Positions 1 through 9,710 of a stretch of DNA of 64,000 bases are shown here, piece by piece. The DNA lies in assembly GCF_030936135.1 (NCBI RefSeq), contig NC_082618.1, forward strand, positions 5,739,034-5,803,033. The letters run 5' to 3'. Under the pieces are notes generated by a model, which worked only from the letters and a program-made list of their open reading frames with translations, ran no database searches and was not told the origin of the DNA. This DNA comes from Gavia stellata (lineage: Eukaryota > Chordata > Aves > Gaviiformes > Gaviidae). Position 1 is the stretch's first letter. Each line of letters begins with the position of its first letter. The position numbers and the translations under genes were made by a program.

Positions 1-1666
1 CCTCTGCCCTGTCTCTGCAATTGACGGGATCAACGCATTTTTGAGTCCTGTGCCCCCCTGCCACAGTTGGGTGAACTTTGTTGAAAAATTACTGGGGGAG
101 GAAGGGAAAGGAGAGGGTGAGCAGGACAGACGGACATGTCCGTGCATGCAGGCTCACGAGGACAGCTCGGCTGCATATTCCTCATTCCTTTCCCAAAGCA
201 GGCTCCCCACCTGGAAACGCCGCTGGCTCCTGTGCACCGACTCACACCGCTCACGTCCACAAAGGGCCATCGTCTCCCACCACCGGTGGGGGAGCGTCGG
301 GTCCCCAAGGCTTGAATTCAGTTGGCAGCAAACACCAGCTGTCGGTGCTGACAAGGACGGGGCTCAACTTTCTTAAAATATGCTTTGATTTGAGAGGTGT
401 GGGGATTTTTGTCATGCTGGGGTTGTACACGGGTGTGCTGCTGCTTCACTGATGGTTCTCCCAGCACTCGGACACCGGTGCTGGGTGCCTTGCTGCAGGT
501 CGGTGGCTTCAGCACCGGCAGTCCTGCCATGCCGGGGTGCTGCGTCGGGATGCCAGGTGTTGTGACGGGGTGCTCTCCTGGTGCCGGCAGCCTCGAGGAC
601 TTTCCATTAGCACAGCATCCTCCGCTCGCCCACCCTGGACCTTCCCCGCAGAGCAGGCAGGAGCCAGGCTTGCCCCAGGCAGGGTGCCAGGGCTGGTACT
701 TCCCGATGGCTTTTGCTGCCAGGTGCCAGCTGAGACGTGGATTTGGCAGGACAGAGAGCCAACACGAGCCGTTCTGTCCATTTTCTGTGATATTTGTGAG
801 TGAGCCCTTCCCACGCAGACACGGACACGGGGACTTCATCAGCTCACGGCTTAAAATCTCAGGGGATTTTCAATGTTACCAAAGAGACAGGGCCATGTAA
901 TTTTTATTTTGAATTGAATGATAATAAGGCGACGTTGCTTGCAGGGAGACCCAAGGGCTTGGAGACCTGACGGCAAATAAAACAAACCTCTGGATATGCG
1001 GTGTTGGGATTTCTGCTTGTTTTCATGTCACACTTCTGTATTTTTTTTTAAAGCCAATCTCCCGTTTCCTGAAAGGGCTGTATTTAAGATGCATGTGTGT
1101 GTTTGGGATTGGAGTGGGTATTGCTGAATTTGGCCTCAGCTTTTGTGCTGGCTGGATCAAACGTGGGGGGGATGGATCCCACTGAAAAATCACTGTATGA
1201 AGTGCATGATGCTGACAGCGAAGAAAACATGGAAACTCTCTTTTCTGCTTCATCCCAAACTACTGAGGATTTCTCCACACCTTGGGATGTGTTAATAGGT
1301 TTTTTTTCCTGGTGTGGAGGATGAATTCACACTGATGGGGACCCTCCAGGTCTCGACCTTCACCCCAGCCCATCGTGGTGCTCCAAGCGGGTCCTTGCCT
1401 CCCGTGGGACACGGAGCACCCTGAAACCTTCCTCGCTGCTCCTGGTGGCTTTGCTTTATGCCGCAACACGCCGGGGTGTCCTGCCTGTGCTCCCCATGAA
1501 GTGGGCAGCATTCTGCCTGCAGGGAGAGCGACCCGCCGGCCGGCGCAAGTGGTGTCGCAATGTTTGCAGAGATGGGTCCTGCCTCCGTCCCCACTCACAT
1601 CTCCTGCCCGGACCCGCGTCTCTCCAGCCCCCTCAGCTGCTGCCACCGCTGTGGGATCTGCAGCGT

Positions 1667-1730
1667 GATGGGGAGGTTGCTGGGGGTGATGGCGGGATTG
1701 ATGGGGCTGATGGGGGGACTGATGGGGAAG
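1667..1730. repeat. Imperfect G-rich simple repeat
   Basis: Five or so units of the form tgatgggg with one to four variable bases between them are read directly. This is an ordinary low-complexity repeat of a GC-rich avian region and accounts for the glycine/methionine-rich shadow frames across it. Confidence 0.6.
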
Positions 1731-3099
1731 GCTGGTGCTGGACAAGGTCTTGCTGTCAAGACGTATGCTCTGGGCACCGAGCAGGGTCAGAAGAGCAGTG
1801 TGACTTCTGCTCCATGTACTGCTTTTTGGAGACAGGAGGATTTATGGGTCCAGCTGTACCGCAGGGGTACTCCACGCCTGCAGCTCCGCAGAGAAGCAGC
1901 AGATCGTTATCCCCTTTCGTGTCCCCTTAGGAGAGAGCTGGGCATCCCTTCTGCCGTGGGACCGGAGGCTGAGGACGGGACAACCTCAAATCCTCTCCCG
2001 TTTTTGGGTTTTTCCTTTTCCTCCCTTGTTTGCCACGGTGTGTTTGCTGGGGCTGTGTGCTATCGGGATGCCTTGGGGTCACAAGCGATGCTGCCAGGGC
2101 TGGGGCTGAGCAGGGCATTGATGGCAGAGACGGAGTGACTGTGCTGCATCGCCCACACCCCACAAGTTTGGGGAGGTGGACCCACACCCTGAGCCATGTG
2201 ATTGGCCCTACTGGGCACCCTGGCTGAAAATCCTGCGTCACACGGGTCCTTTTCTCCCACTGGGCTCCCTGGAAGGGCATGCCAGGAGCGGACTCCTCCG
2301 GCCAGCCTGCCACGCATTCCCCAGCCCGGGGGAATAGCTGGGATTCTTGCATTTCCTCCCCCAAAATGACACCGGCTGGACTGTGATCTGCAGTGAGCGT
2401 TAGCATGTGGCTCCAGGGAGAGGACAGGGTCCCCTGACACAGCAAGTAGCCCCCCAAGCTCGTGAGGGAGTCCATTTCAGTCCCAAGGGGTGAGCACATC
2501 CCTGGTAGAGTTGTTTTTTGCAGAAGTACCTGGGTGCTGGGGCAGCTCTGCAAGCCCTGGGTTAGGGAGGGAGTCTCCGACATTCCCAGCAGTGCCCACT
2601 CACCCGTGTAGTTATTTTCTTAAAGCCCCAGCTCCTGGAGTCACGCCATCCCTGGAGGAGCTCAGCTTTTGCTGAAGACCTTGCTGTCATGGGCAATTCG
2701 GGAAGAAGTTTGCAAGGGAGCATAGTGCAAAGAAACCCCAAAGGCGGACAGGCAAACAAAACCCCCTCATGCTTATTTTATTTTATTTTCAGAAAGAGAT
2801 CTGGGGGAGAGGAGCCTCTGTGTTTGGCTTTCCAGCTCCTGGTGCTGCTGTGCCCCAGGGTGCATGTGGGGAGGGCAGGAGGGATGCGGAGGGACTGGTC
2901 TGAGCATCACCCTGTGATGTGTTCAGAGATCCTCACGCCGGACCCGCGTGGAGCTCAGCATCTCTCCCTCCCTCTGGGCACCCCACTCAGGGAGGAGGGA
3001 GCCCTGCTCAGGGTCACCCATGCTGGGACTCCCCTGCTCAGGTGGGCTCCTCGCTGCGGTGTGTTTGGGCTTGCACGGCATGTGGTGGCATCTCAGCAG

Positions 3100-3190
3100 A
3101 GTATCTGAGCCTGTAAAATGGGTGCAAAACCGTGACTGCCTCAGGGCTATCAATTCAGGGGTACAGAGCCCTGAAGATGCATCTTGTAGG
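3100..3190 (+). repeat. MIR-like ancient SINE fragment
   Basis: The run contains the typical CORE/MIR phrase ctgtaaaatggg, followed by ctgcctcagggct and, about 40 bases later, a variant of the gtaaagcgctttgaagatg tail. The order and orientation fit MIR on the + strand. Divergence is high and I judged this by eye against the remembered consensus. Confidence 0.45.
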
Positions 3191-3367
3191 GCCCCCAGGT
3201 CACCCAACCTGCGGTGGAAGTGGGTGGCGGGGAGGGTGCAAATCCCCCCTGTTCTGGGGTTGTGAGCAACCTGGGGTGCTGACAAGCTGCTCTCTAACCC
3301 TCTCCTGCCCCGGAGACGGGGTCCTCGGGGGAAAATCCACCCGTGGGGTGGCTGGGGAAGAAGGAGC

Positions 3368-3598
3368 ATGGCTGCCAGCGGAGGAGAAGGTGCTGAAGGG
3401 TTAACGGGGAGTGTCTGCAGCCAGTCCGTTGTCACCAAGGAGAAGGGAACAGCACTTGGGAAGGAAACAAAACACCCACTGCCCAGGAGGGTGATTTCCT
3501 TTCCCCACGCTGCATTACAGCCCTCAGACCCCAGAAGGGGTCCCGGCACCGCAAGGACGGTGTCACCATCCCGGGTGGCAGGGAGCAAGTGGCACCAG
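3368..3598 (+). other. GAS2L2: GAS2L2 upstream exon (5' UTR or alternative N-terminus), 3' boundary only
   Basis: A very strong splice donor, CAG followed by GTGAGT, ends an exon at 3598. A matching pyrimidine-rich acceptor (tcttcctcccag) opens the next exon at 3693, leaving a 94-nt intron. The interval from an ATG at 3368 (A at -3, G at +4) to 3598 is open for exactly 77 codons and joins the next exon in frame, so it may add about 81 residues before the usual GAS2L2 start. The mammalian protein as I recall it has a short N-terminus before the CH domain, so I favour 5' UTR. The 5' edge of this exon is unknown; 3368 only marks the ATG. Confidence 0.5.
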
Positions 3599-3692
3599 GT
3601 GAGTGTGGCTGCTGGGGACACAGCCCAGGGCAGGTTCCCACATCCCCATCGCCCATGTCCCCATCACCCCTTTCCCCTGGTCTTCCTCCCAG

Positions 3693-4062
3693 TCTTATGG
3701 CAAAATGTTGGGGACACCGGGTGCTGCGGTGCGGAGCATCCGTCCCTACCAGTCCAGCGAGCAGTACCTCTACGCCATGAAGGAGGACTTGGCTGAGTGG
3801 CTGAAGGAGCTGTACGACCTAGACATTGAGGTGGGCACCTTCATGGAAGTGCTGGAGACGGGGGCCGTGCTCTGCTCCCATGCCAACAACGTCACCCACG
3901 TGGCCGGGGAGTTTGCCCGCACCTGCCCTGGCGTGGCCCGCCACCTCCGCCTGCCCGCCACCGGCGTCGCTTGCAACCTGACGGCACAGCCGGGCACCTT
4001 CCAGGCCAGGGACAACGTCTCCAACTTCATCCAGTGGTGCAGGAAGGAGATGAATATTAAAG
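3693..4062 (+). CDS. GAS2L2: GAS2L2 exon with start codon, N-terminal part of the CH domain
   Basis: The acceptor AG is at 3691-3692 and the likely ATG at 3705. The donor is g|gtagga, ending the exon at 4062 in phase 1. Encodes residues 1-119, including the CH-domain start [13 protein letters not shown] and the conserved [17 protein letters not shown] block. Confidence 0.92.
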
Positions 4063-7000
4063 GTAGGATGCTGGGCTCTAGCCACCCTGTGTCCCTGTGT
4101 GCAATTCCAGCTGCTCCTGGCATCACCCCGGCTGCATTCCTGTGTGTCCCCCAAAGCTGGTGCCTCCCCAGCATCGGGCAGCACCGTGAACACAAGAAAT
4201 CCCTGAGCTGGAATTTCTTGCACAAGCTCCTCCGGGCTCAGCAGCAGTTTTGCAGGGTGCTGGCACGTGGCGGGTGTTTGCTTGGGTGCAAATATGTGGT
4301 GGGGGCATGGAAATGGAAAAGGCATACGCTGCAGCGTGGCCCTGCCATGTACGGCACGATCTCAGCCAGAAGGATATCAAGAGCGGTCCTGGCTCTGAGC
4401 AAAGGGTCTATCACCCTGTCCCCACCACCAGCGGGTGCCCGGGAAGGGCATGGGATCAGCGTGACATGTCCTTATCCATCCAGCCACTGGGTTTTGTGCC
4501 TTTGGGATGCCATGAAACAGCCGCAGTACCTTTGCGTGTAGATGCCCAAGGGGAAGGGTCTTCCTCCGTTAATCTATCCCGACTCTTGTTGGACCCAACC
4601 ATATTCCTAGCAGGATGGCTCCAGGCAATAACACCCCTTCGGGTGGGTTTTGACTCCACCTGTGCCCCCCATCCCCTTTGTCCCCATCCCCACACGCCTG
4701 CCCTGGCTCAGCCCAGCCCTGCCCTGCCCCAGACGTCCTCATGTTCGAGACGGAGGACTTGGTGCTGAGGAAGAACGAGAAGAACTTCGTGCTGTGCCTG
4801 CTGGAGCTGGCGCGCCGTGCTGCCCGCTTTGGCATGCGCGCCCCGACCCTTGTGCAGATGGAGGAGGAGATCGAGGAGGAGCTCCGCCAGGAGCTGGACC
4901 TGCCGCCCATGGACACCCCCCTGCCCCGGCCCCCCAGGAAACCACGGGACCTCCACAACCTCGACCAGATGGTATGGAGGGGCACGAAGCAGGGTGGGGA
5001 TGGGGGTCAAGATGGGGATGGGGGTGGCCACCCCAGGACCTTTCCCAGGAGCCCTGGTGAGGACCCATCCCTGCTGCCTGCAGGTCCAGCACCTGGTGAG
5101 CCGCTGTACCTGCCCTGTCCAGTTCCCCATGATCAAGATATCCGAAGGGAAATACCGCGTGGGCAACTCTGACACCCTCATCTTTGTCCGGGTGAGTCTG
5201 CTTCACCCCATGCTTTTGGGGCATAGGTACCAGGAATCCCGCTTTGCTGCCACAAAGCCTCTTCCATTATCCACCCCCCCAAATGGGGACAATGTGGGGT
5301 TTTTGACTGTTACCCCCAAAGCAGGGCAGGAAGGAAGCTCGGCCCTGCGGTACGTGTTTGCATGGATCCGTGTGTATGGGATGAAACCTGCTGTCCCACA
5401 CCAAGCCAGAGCCAGGTCTTACCCAGCAATGGGAACCCTGGGATGCTCTGTCCCTGCCTGGATCCATCCCTTAGCCTGGCCTTCCCACAGGGCTCAGCAC
5501 GTGATGGTGGAGAGGGGTTTTCCAAAAGGCTCCCCACTCTCCCTGGGGAGATGAAACGTGCCTGTCGGGATGGCAGCGGGAGCTGAGCCCCTGCCTGCCT
5601 TGGTGGTGCTGAGCCAGGGATGAAGCTGTCCTTTGGGAGACCTGGTGGCACTTAGGGCAAGCCCACAGCTCTCGAAGCCCCGCTGAGCGTGCCACCCCCA
5701 GGCTGCTTAAAAAGAGGTGGGGGTCCCACAGGTGCATCGCATGCACCTCTCTGGGCCTCATGGCACACGGCATCCCGTGCAGATCCTGCGGGAGCACATC
5801 ATGGTGCGGGTCGGGGGCGGCTGGGACACGCTGGAGCACTACCTGGACAAACACGACCCGTGCCGCTGCACCTCGCTCTGTGAGTGCCTGTGTCCCCAAA
5901 CCCCCTGGCTCTGCCCCATGGCTGGGGTGAGGGGGGGTGGTCCATCCTGGGTCTTGCTGCTTCTGGGGCCGTTATCGGGAGCGGGAGGCATCGTTACCAC
6001 AGTGAACCTTGTTGCTTTGCTGGGAAATGGGTGGTTTTGGGGCCTCTCTTTGGCTTTGGTGGCCACTAGAGGTCACGGCAGACTTTTGGATGGAGCCGGA
6101 CCCCAAAAGCCCCTTTGCAGGGAGCACAGCTTTGCACCACCATCCCGGGTGGCTGGACGGTGATTGACAGCTGGGTGGGCTGCACCTGGGGGTAGGTGCA
6201 ATGGATGGGGGTGCTGAGCCCCCCACTTTTCCCTGCAGCTCACAAACAAGCCTTGAAAACCAGGAGCCCCCAGCAGCAAGTGCAGCATGAGATCCGGCTG
6301 TGCCCAGCATCGAAGGCAGCCGCCCGCGGCCTGCCCCAGCCCGCGCTGCTGGTCAGCCGCTCGCAGAGCCCTCTGCCCCCCGTCACCTGGGGGTCCCGCA
6401 TCCCCCCTGGCCCCCGGCCCCCTGCCACCCCCTCGTTGGACGGCTCGGGTCGCCCACCGGGTGCCAGCCCTCGCCAGGAGCCGGGACAGCCCCGGAGGGT
6501 CCCTTCGGGCAGGTAAGTGGTGCAGAGCATCTTCGTGCCCCAAACCGCCTGGTTTCAGAGAGGTTTTTCTCCCATCCCAGAATTTTTTTCCCCTCCCTTC
6601 TGGAGCTGCCCAGCACCAGGCTGGGTGGATGGGGGAACGTAGCGGCTTCCCGGCCCCTCTCCGCTCTCTCTCCTTGCAGGATGCGGGAGCCACCAGCCGC
6701 CCCGTCGGGGAGGCAGCCTCCACCTTCCAGGTCTCCCGCTCGACCCAGGTCCCCGGGCTGTGGGGCGACTCTCCGGGCATCCACCCCATCCCGGCTGCCC
6801 CGCAGCGTGCAGGGCAGTGTGGGGGTCCCCGAGACGCGGCGTGGGAGTACACCGGGGAAAATCTCTGCGGCACCGGCACGGGGCAGGTCAACGGCACCCA
6901 GGACCCAGCTGGCAACAGCACCTCCAAAAAGCACCCAGCAAGGAGGCAAATCGTCCATGGTGGCTGCCAGAGCGCAGGAAGGGGGGGTCCCCACCGCAGC

Positions 7001-7907
7001 GGCACCCCGTGCCCCCAGCCCCATCAAGGTCTGTGCCCCATCCCCACACCGGGATGCCCAGGGAGACTCACAGAGCTGGAAAAGCCCACGGGAAGGGAGC
7101 CGGGCAGCCCTTGGCCGGGGCCAACCACCATCACCCCGAAATTCCTCCAGCCAGCCTCTGAAACAGGACAGCAGCATTAAACGCCCTGTCAAAGCCAGCC
7201 CGGCCAGCTGCCAGCCCCCCACCCCTCCAGCCCATTTTGCAGATGGGTGCAAGGGCTGTGCTGCTGGGGGGGTTCCCCAGGGCCCCCAGGGCCCCCAGCA
7301 GTGCCACCCACCCCCAAGCCCAAGGGCTGGGGGTGTCGAGGGTATTGGGGTGCCAGCAGATGAGCCGGGGGGAGCCTGTAGCCCTGGGCAGGGGTGCGAG
7401 GGGCTCCAGGGGTGCTGGGGACATGTGCAGCCCCCCGGCTACGGCAGGGTGGTGGAAGAGCTCTCTCGTGGGCGGCACCCCCTGCGCCCCGTGGGGCTGG
7501 GGAGCTGGGTCCCCAAAACACACCTGCGAGCCACCCCGCAGCCCACCACCCTCCCGGCCGGGGTGGAGGTGGAGGGACCGGGAGTGGGGGGCCAGACCCC
7601 GCAGGGAGCCAGGGCCAGCAACGTCCCCAAGCCCCGACGGTGCCTGAAGAAACCCGAGCGCGTGCCCTCCATCTACAAGCTGAAGCTGCGGCCCAAGGTG
7701 CGTCCCCGGCGGGACCACAGGCCTGGCAAGCGCCCCTCGCGCATCCCCACCCCACTGGGGCAACGGCCATCTGCCCCCCGGGGCCAGCATCGACCCCCTG
7801 GACCCCCCCGGCACCCCCAGCCCAGCAGCATGCACCCCGGGGCCAAGCCCTCACTGGCCGACAGCAGTGCCTGGCTGACCGAGGACGACGAGGAGGCTTG
7901 GGTCTGA
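3705..7907 (+). CDS. GAS2L2: GAS2L2, growth arrest-specific 2-like protein 2 (whole gene, coding span)
   Basis: Coding exons are 3705-4062, 4733-4971, 5084-5191, 5783-5879, 6239-6512 and 6680-7907. All joins are GT-AG and phase-consistent, giving 768 codons (767 aa; the human protein is about 880). A single calponin-homology domain covers about residues 25-157 (MKEDLAEWL to the [10 protein letters not shown] stretch). A GAR (GAS2) domain covers about 194-266 and ends in the conserved [19 protein letters not shown] long proline/serine/arginine-rich tail follows, with an SRIP motif at 712-715 of the SxIP type that binds EB proteins. The family bridges actin and microtubules, and human GAS2L2 defects cause primary ciliary dyskinesia. 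I chose GAS2L2 over GAS2L1 because [24 protein letters not shown] and [11 protein letters not shown] follow GAS2L2, and because the neighbours are RASL10B and AP2B1. The introns (94-670 nt) show nothing else. The start at 3705 has A at -3. Confidence 0.95.
4733..4971 (+). CDS. GAS2L2: GAS2L2 exon, C-terminal part of the CH domain
   Basis: The acceptor ctgccccag precedes 4733 and the donor atg|gtatgg follows 4971. Encodes residues 120-199: [18 protein letters not shown] completes the CH fold, followed by an acidic helix (EEEIEEEL) and a proline-rich linker to the GAR domain. It is 239 nt and restores phase 0. Confidence 0.95.
5084..5191 (+). CDS. GAS2L2: GAS2L2 exon, first half of the GAR domain
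   Basis: 108 nt, 36 codons, phase 0 at both ends. The acceptor is gcctgcag and the donor cgg|gtgagt. Encodes residues 200-235 with [19 protein letters not shown], a GAR-domain signature that carries the zinc-type cysteines. Confidence 0.96.
5783..5879 (+). CDS. GAS2L2: GAS2L2 exon, second half of the GAR domain
   Basis: The acceptor is cccgtgcag and the donor is ct|gtgagt. The 97 nt encode residues 236-267 with [20 protein letters not shown] and the closing CRC pair of the GAR domain. It leaves one base (phase 1) that makes a serine with the next exon. Confidence 0.96.
6239..6512 (+). CDS. GAS2L2: GAS2L2 exon, start of the disordered tail
   Basis: The acceptor is ttccctgcag and the donor is cag|gtaagt. 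Encodes residues 268-358, beginning [19 protein letters not shown] and continuing through [15 protein letters not shown], which still resembles the mammalian SRSQSPPPPVDW block. The composition is Pro/Arg/Ser-rich and predicted disordered. Confidence 0.9.
6680..7907 (+). CDS. GAS2L2: GAS2L2 last coding exon, tail with SxIP motif
   Basis: The acceptor ctccttgcag opens the exon and a TGA at 7905-7907 closes it. Encodes residues 359-767, low-complexity and very GC-rich. Near the end are [19 protein letters not shown] and the SRIPTP motif (residues 712-717), which family knowledge links to EB1 binding. The last residues are acidic (EDDEEAWV). Confidence 0.9.
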
Positions 7908-8249
7908 CCCCCCCACCCCCAGTTTCGGCGGGGACGGACCCCTCGTTTGTCCGAAGGTGGGAGCCATGCCGAAGCTGGAGCTGTGGTGCCCACGTGCAGC
8001 ACAATGGATTTGCTCCTGGGTGACCCGGGGGGTCCCCCTTGCTCTTAAGGGCTGCACCTTCTCCTTCCCAGTGGGTTTTTGTTTGGACTGGTAATTCTCC
8101 TCCTAAACAGGCACTCTCCTACTGGTTTGGGTGGAAAAATCCAGCCCCAAATCAAGAGAATGGGGCTCCTGCTGCAGGCAAGAGCGGTGTAGCCAGCCCC
8201 TATACTGTCCCCCTAAAGCGGGGACACCCTGCACCCAGCATCCAAGCGT

Positions 8250-8352
8250 GCAAACCATCTCGTACCTCAGTCTTCCCCGTCTGTACAATGGGACTAACGA
8301 TCCTCGTGTCTTACAGCACCAAGAGCCTTAATGAGTGTTTGAGTCGCTCAGG
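8250..8352 (+). repeat. MIR-like ancient SINE
   Basis: Read in order on the + strand: acctcagtcttccccgtct, then tgtacaatggga, then a variable part, then taatgagtgtttgag. These match the MIR series cctcagtttcctcatctg, taaaatgggg and attaaatgagt. The fragment lies in the probable GAS2L2 3' UTR. It was recognised by eye; a RepeatMasker hit to MIR or a CORE-SINE would confirm it. Confidence 0.65.
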
Positions 8353-9060
8353 TCAGGGGAGTCACAGGAGGTGACCCTTGCTGAGCCCTGCAGGCTTCCT
8401 TATGGGCGAAGGTGAGAGACGGTGGTGGTCAGGGTGACGGCTGTCACCAAGGCTTGTTGCAGTTCACTGCTGCCCTCCCGAGCCTGCAGCCATGGACATG
8501 GCAATATTGTTTGTGCAATAGAGATGTACCAAAGCTCTTCTGTTTTGGCATCGTTTCTGTGTGGGTGGCGAGGGGGAGAGGATAATCCTGATGTGGGGGT
8601 CACGGCCGGTGAAGTGAATTCATGATGCCTGTGTGCACACAGCAAATGTCCCTCTGAGAACCCCATGGGGGCCAGAAGAGTCTCATCTTCTAAGAGAGGA
8701 TGAAGCTGGACCCACACCCCTGCAGAGGAGCAGCAAGGGCGAGCACCGGGGCCCTGCGGATGCAAAACCTGATTGCAAAAATACTCCTCTTGCAGGGGAG
8801 AAACAAGTTCCCCCACCCTGGACCATTGCCTTCCGCAGAAGGGCTGCGGGAGTGGCAGTGGGGCGGCGAGCGATCCGGCACCACGGGCAAAGAGCAGTGA
8901 GGCGGGTACAGAACAAGGGGGGACAGACCTGATTTTTAATTCGATTTCAAAGAAGGGGTGCAGGGCGTTACAGGCGGTGTAGACACCTTGGGAATCTCCA
9001 ACAAGAAGTCCAGGGGGGAAAGGAAAGCCAAGTCCAGGCGACCGGGACGCTCACTGGGGC

Positions 9061-9080
9061 AGGAGGAGGAGGAGGAGAGG
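9061..9080. repeat. Short (AGG)n microsatellite
   Basis: A run of consecutive agg triplets within the probable GAS2L2 3' UTR. Simple repeat, no further role visible. Confidence 0.7.
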
Positions 9081-9688
9081 GACGCATCCTTGCCGGGGCT
9101 GGACCGAACGCCGGCATCGCCTCCTGCGGCACCATGCGCACGGGGGCAGAAACCTGGCACTGCCCTGGGGACAGCAGCGGGGACATCCTGGGCCTCTCCC
9201 AGGCTCAGGAGCAGGTTATTTTTAGCAGGACCAGGGTGGCGTTGGGCGAGTGGTAACACTTTGTACTAAGGGTGTGAGTAGGGGCAAGGCGCAGGTTGGA
9301 TGTAGCTGCTGCAGTGCTCCTGGCTGCTCCGATCCCCGCAAGCCTGGCCACACGCCGGACCTCCCTGCCCCGCGTTCCCTGCCTGCACCCGGCGGGTACC
9401 ACCACCTACCCCTCCTGGGCTCTTGGGAAAGTAGCTCTTTGTAGCCCTATTTTGTCTTGGGAGCTGGGAAACGCTGTTGAAGCAGTGAGAGTTATTATTA
9501 CTAATATAACTTTCTCTGTCTATAAAGTACAATAGAATATAACAATATTTATAACTTTTTTTTTTCCAAAATACTAAATAGATGCTATAAAAACCTGTAA
9601 CTAATTGTGCTATAAACTGCAGGCTACAGGGTTATAACAAACAATGTATTGGCTTAGTCTTTGATATGTGTACATCGGAGCACTTTAT

Positions 9689-9710
9689 AAATGCTTTATT
9701 ATTAGCATTT
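9689..9710. terminator. RASL10B: Hairpin with a poly(A) signal, candidate RASL10B 3' end (- strand)
   Basis: TTTATT at 9695-9700 reads AATAAA on the - strand. It sits in an inverted repeat with arms AAATGCT (9689-9695) and AGCATTT (9704-9710) and an 8-nt loop. The surrounding 9.48-9.75 kb is strikingly AT-rich compared with the GC-rich genes on both sides, as expected of a 3' UTR end. The RASL10B stop is 2 kb away, so assignment to that gene is inferred. Confidence 0.4.

Larger units (their letters stand above)
1..3367. other. GC-rich flank upstream of GAS2L2, no coding exon recognised
   Basis: Six-frame translation gives only short open frames with no family I recognise. An AATAAA at about 975-980 on the + strand is followed by T/G-rich sequence. 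Because human MMP28 lies next to GAS2L2 in this orientation, this could be the 3' end of an MMP28 transcript, but no hemopexin-type coding sequence is visible, so that is only an inference from gene order. An imperfect repeat of short (tgatgggg)-type units lies at about 1667-1730, and a MIR-like fragment lies at about 3100-3190. Confidence 0.5.

Noticed and set aside
339-356. CTGTCGGTGCTGAC as a REST/NRSF site for neuroendocrine RASL10B
   Set aside because: The spacing between half-sites is wrong and it lies far from RASL10B. No good RE1 match was seen elsewhere.
6073-7005. Long - strand open frame antisense to GAS2L2
   Set aside because: A shadow of the GC-rich coding exons; no domain and no splice logic of its own.
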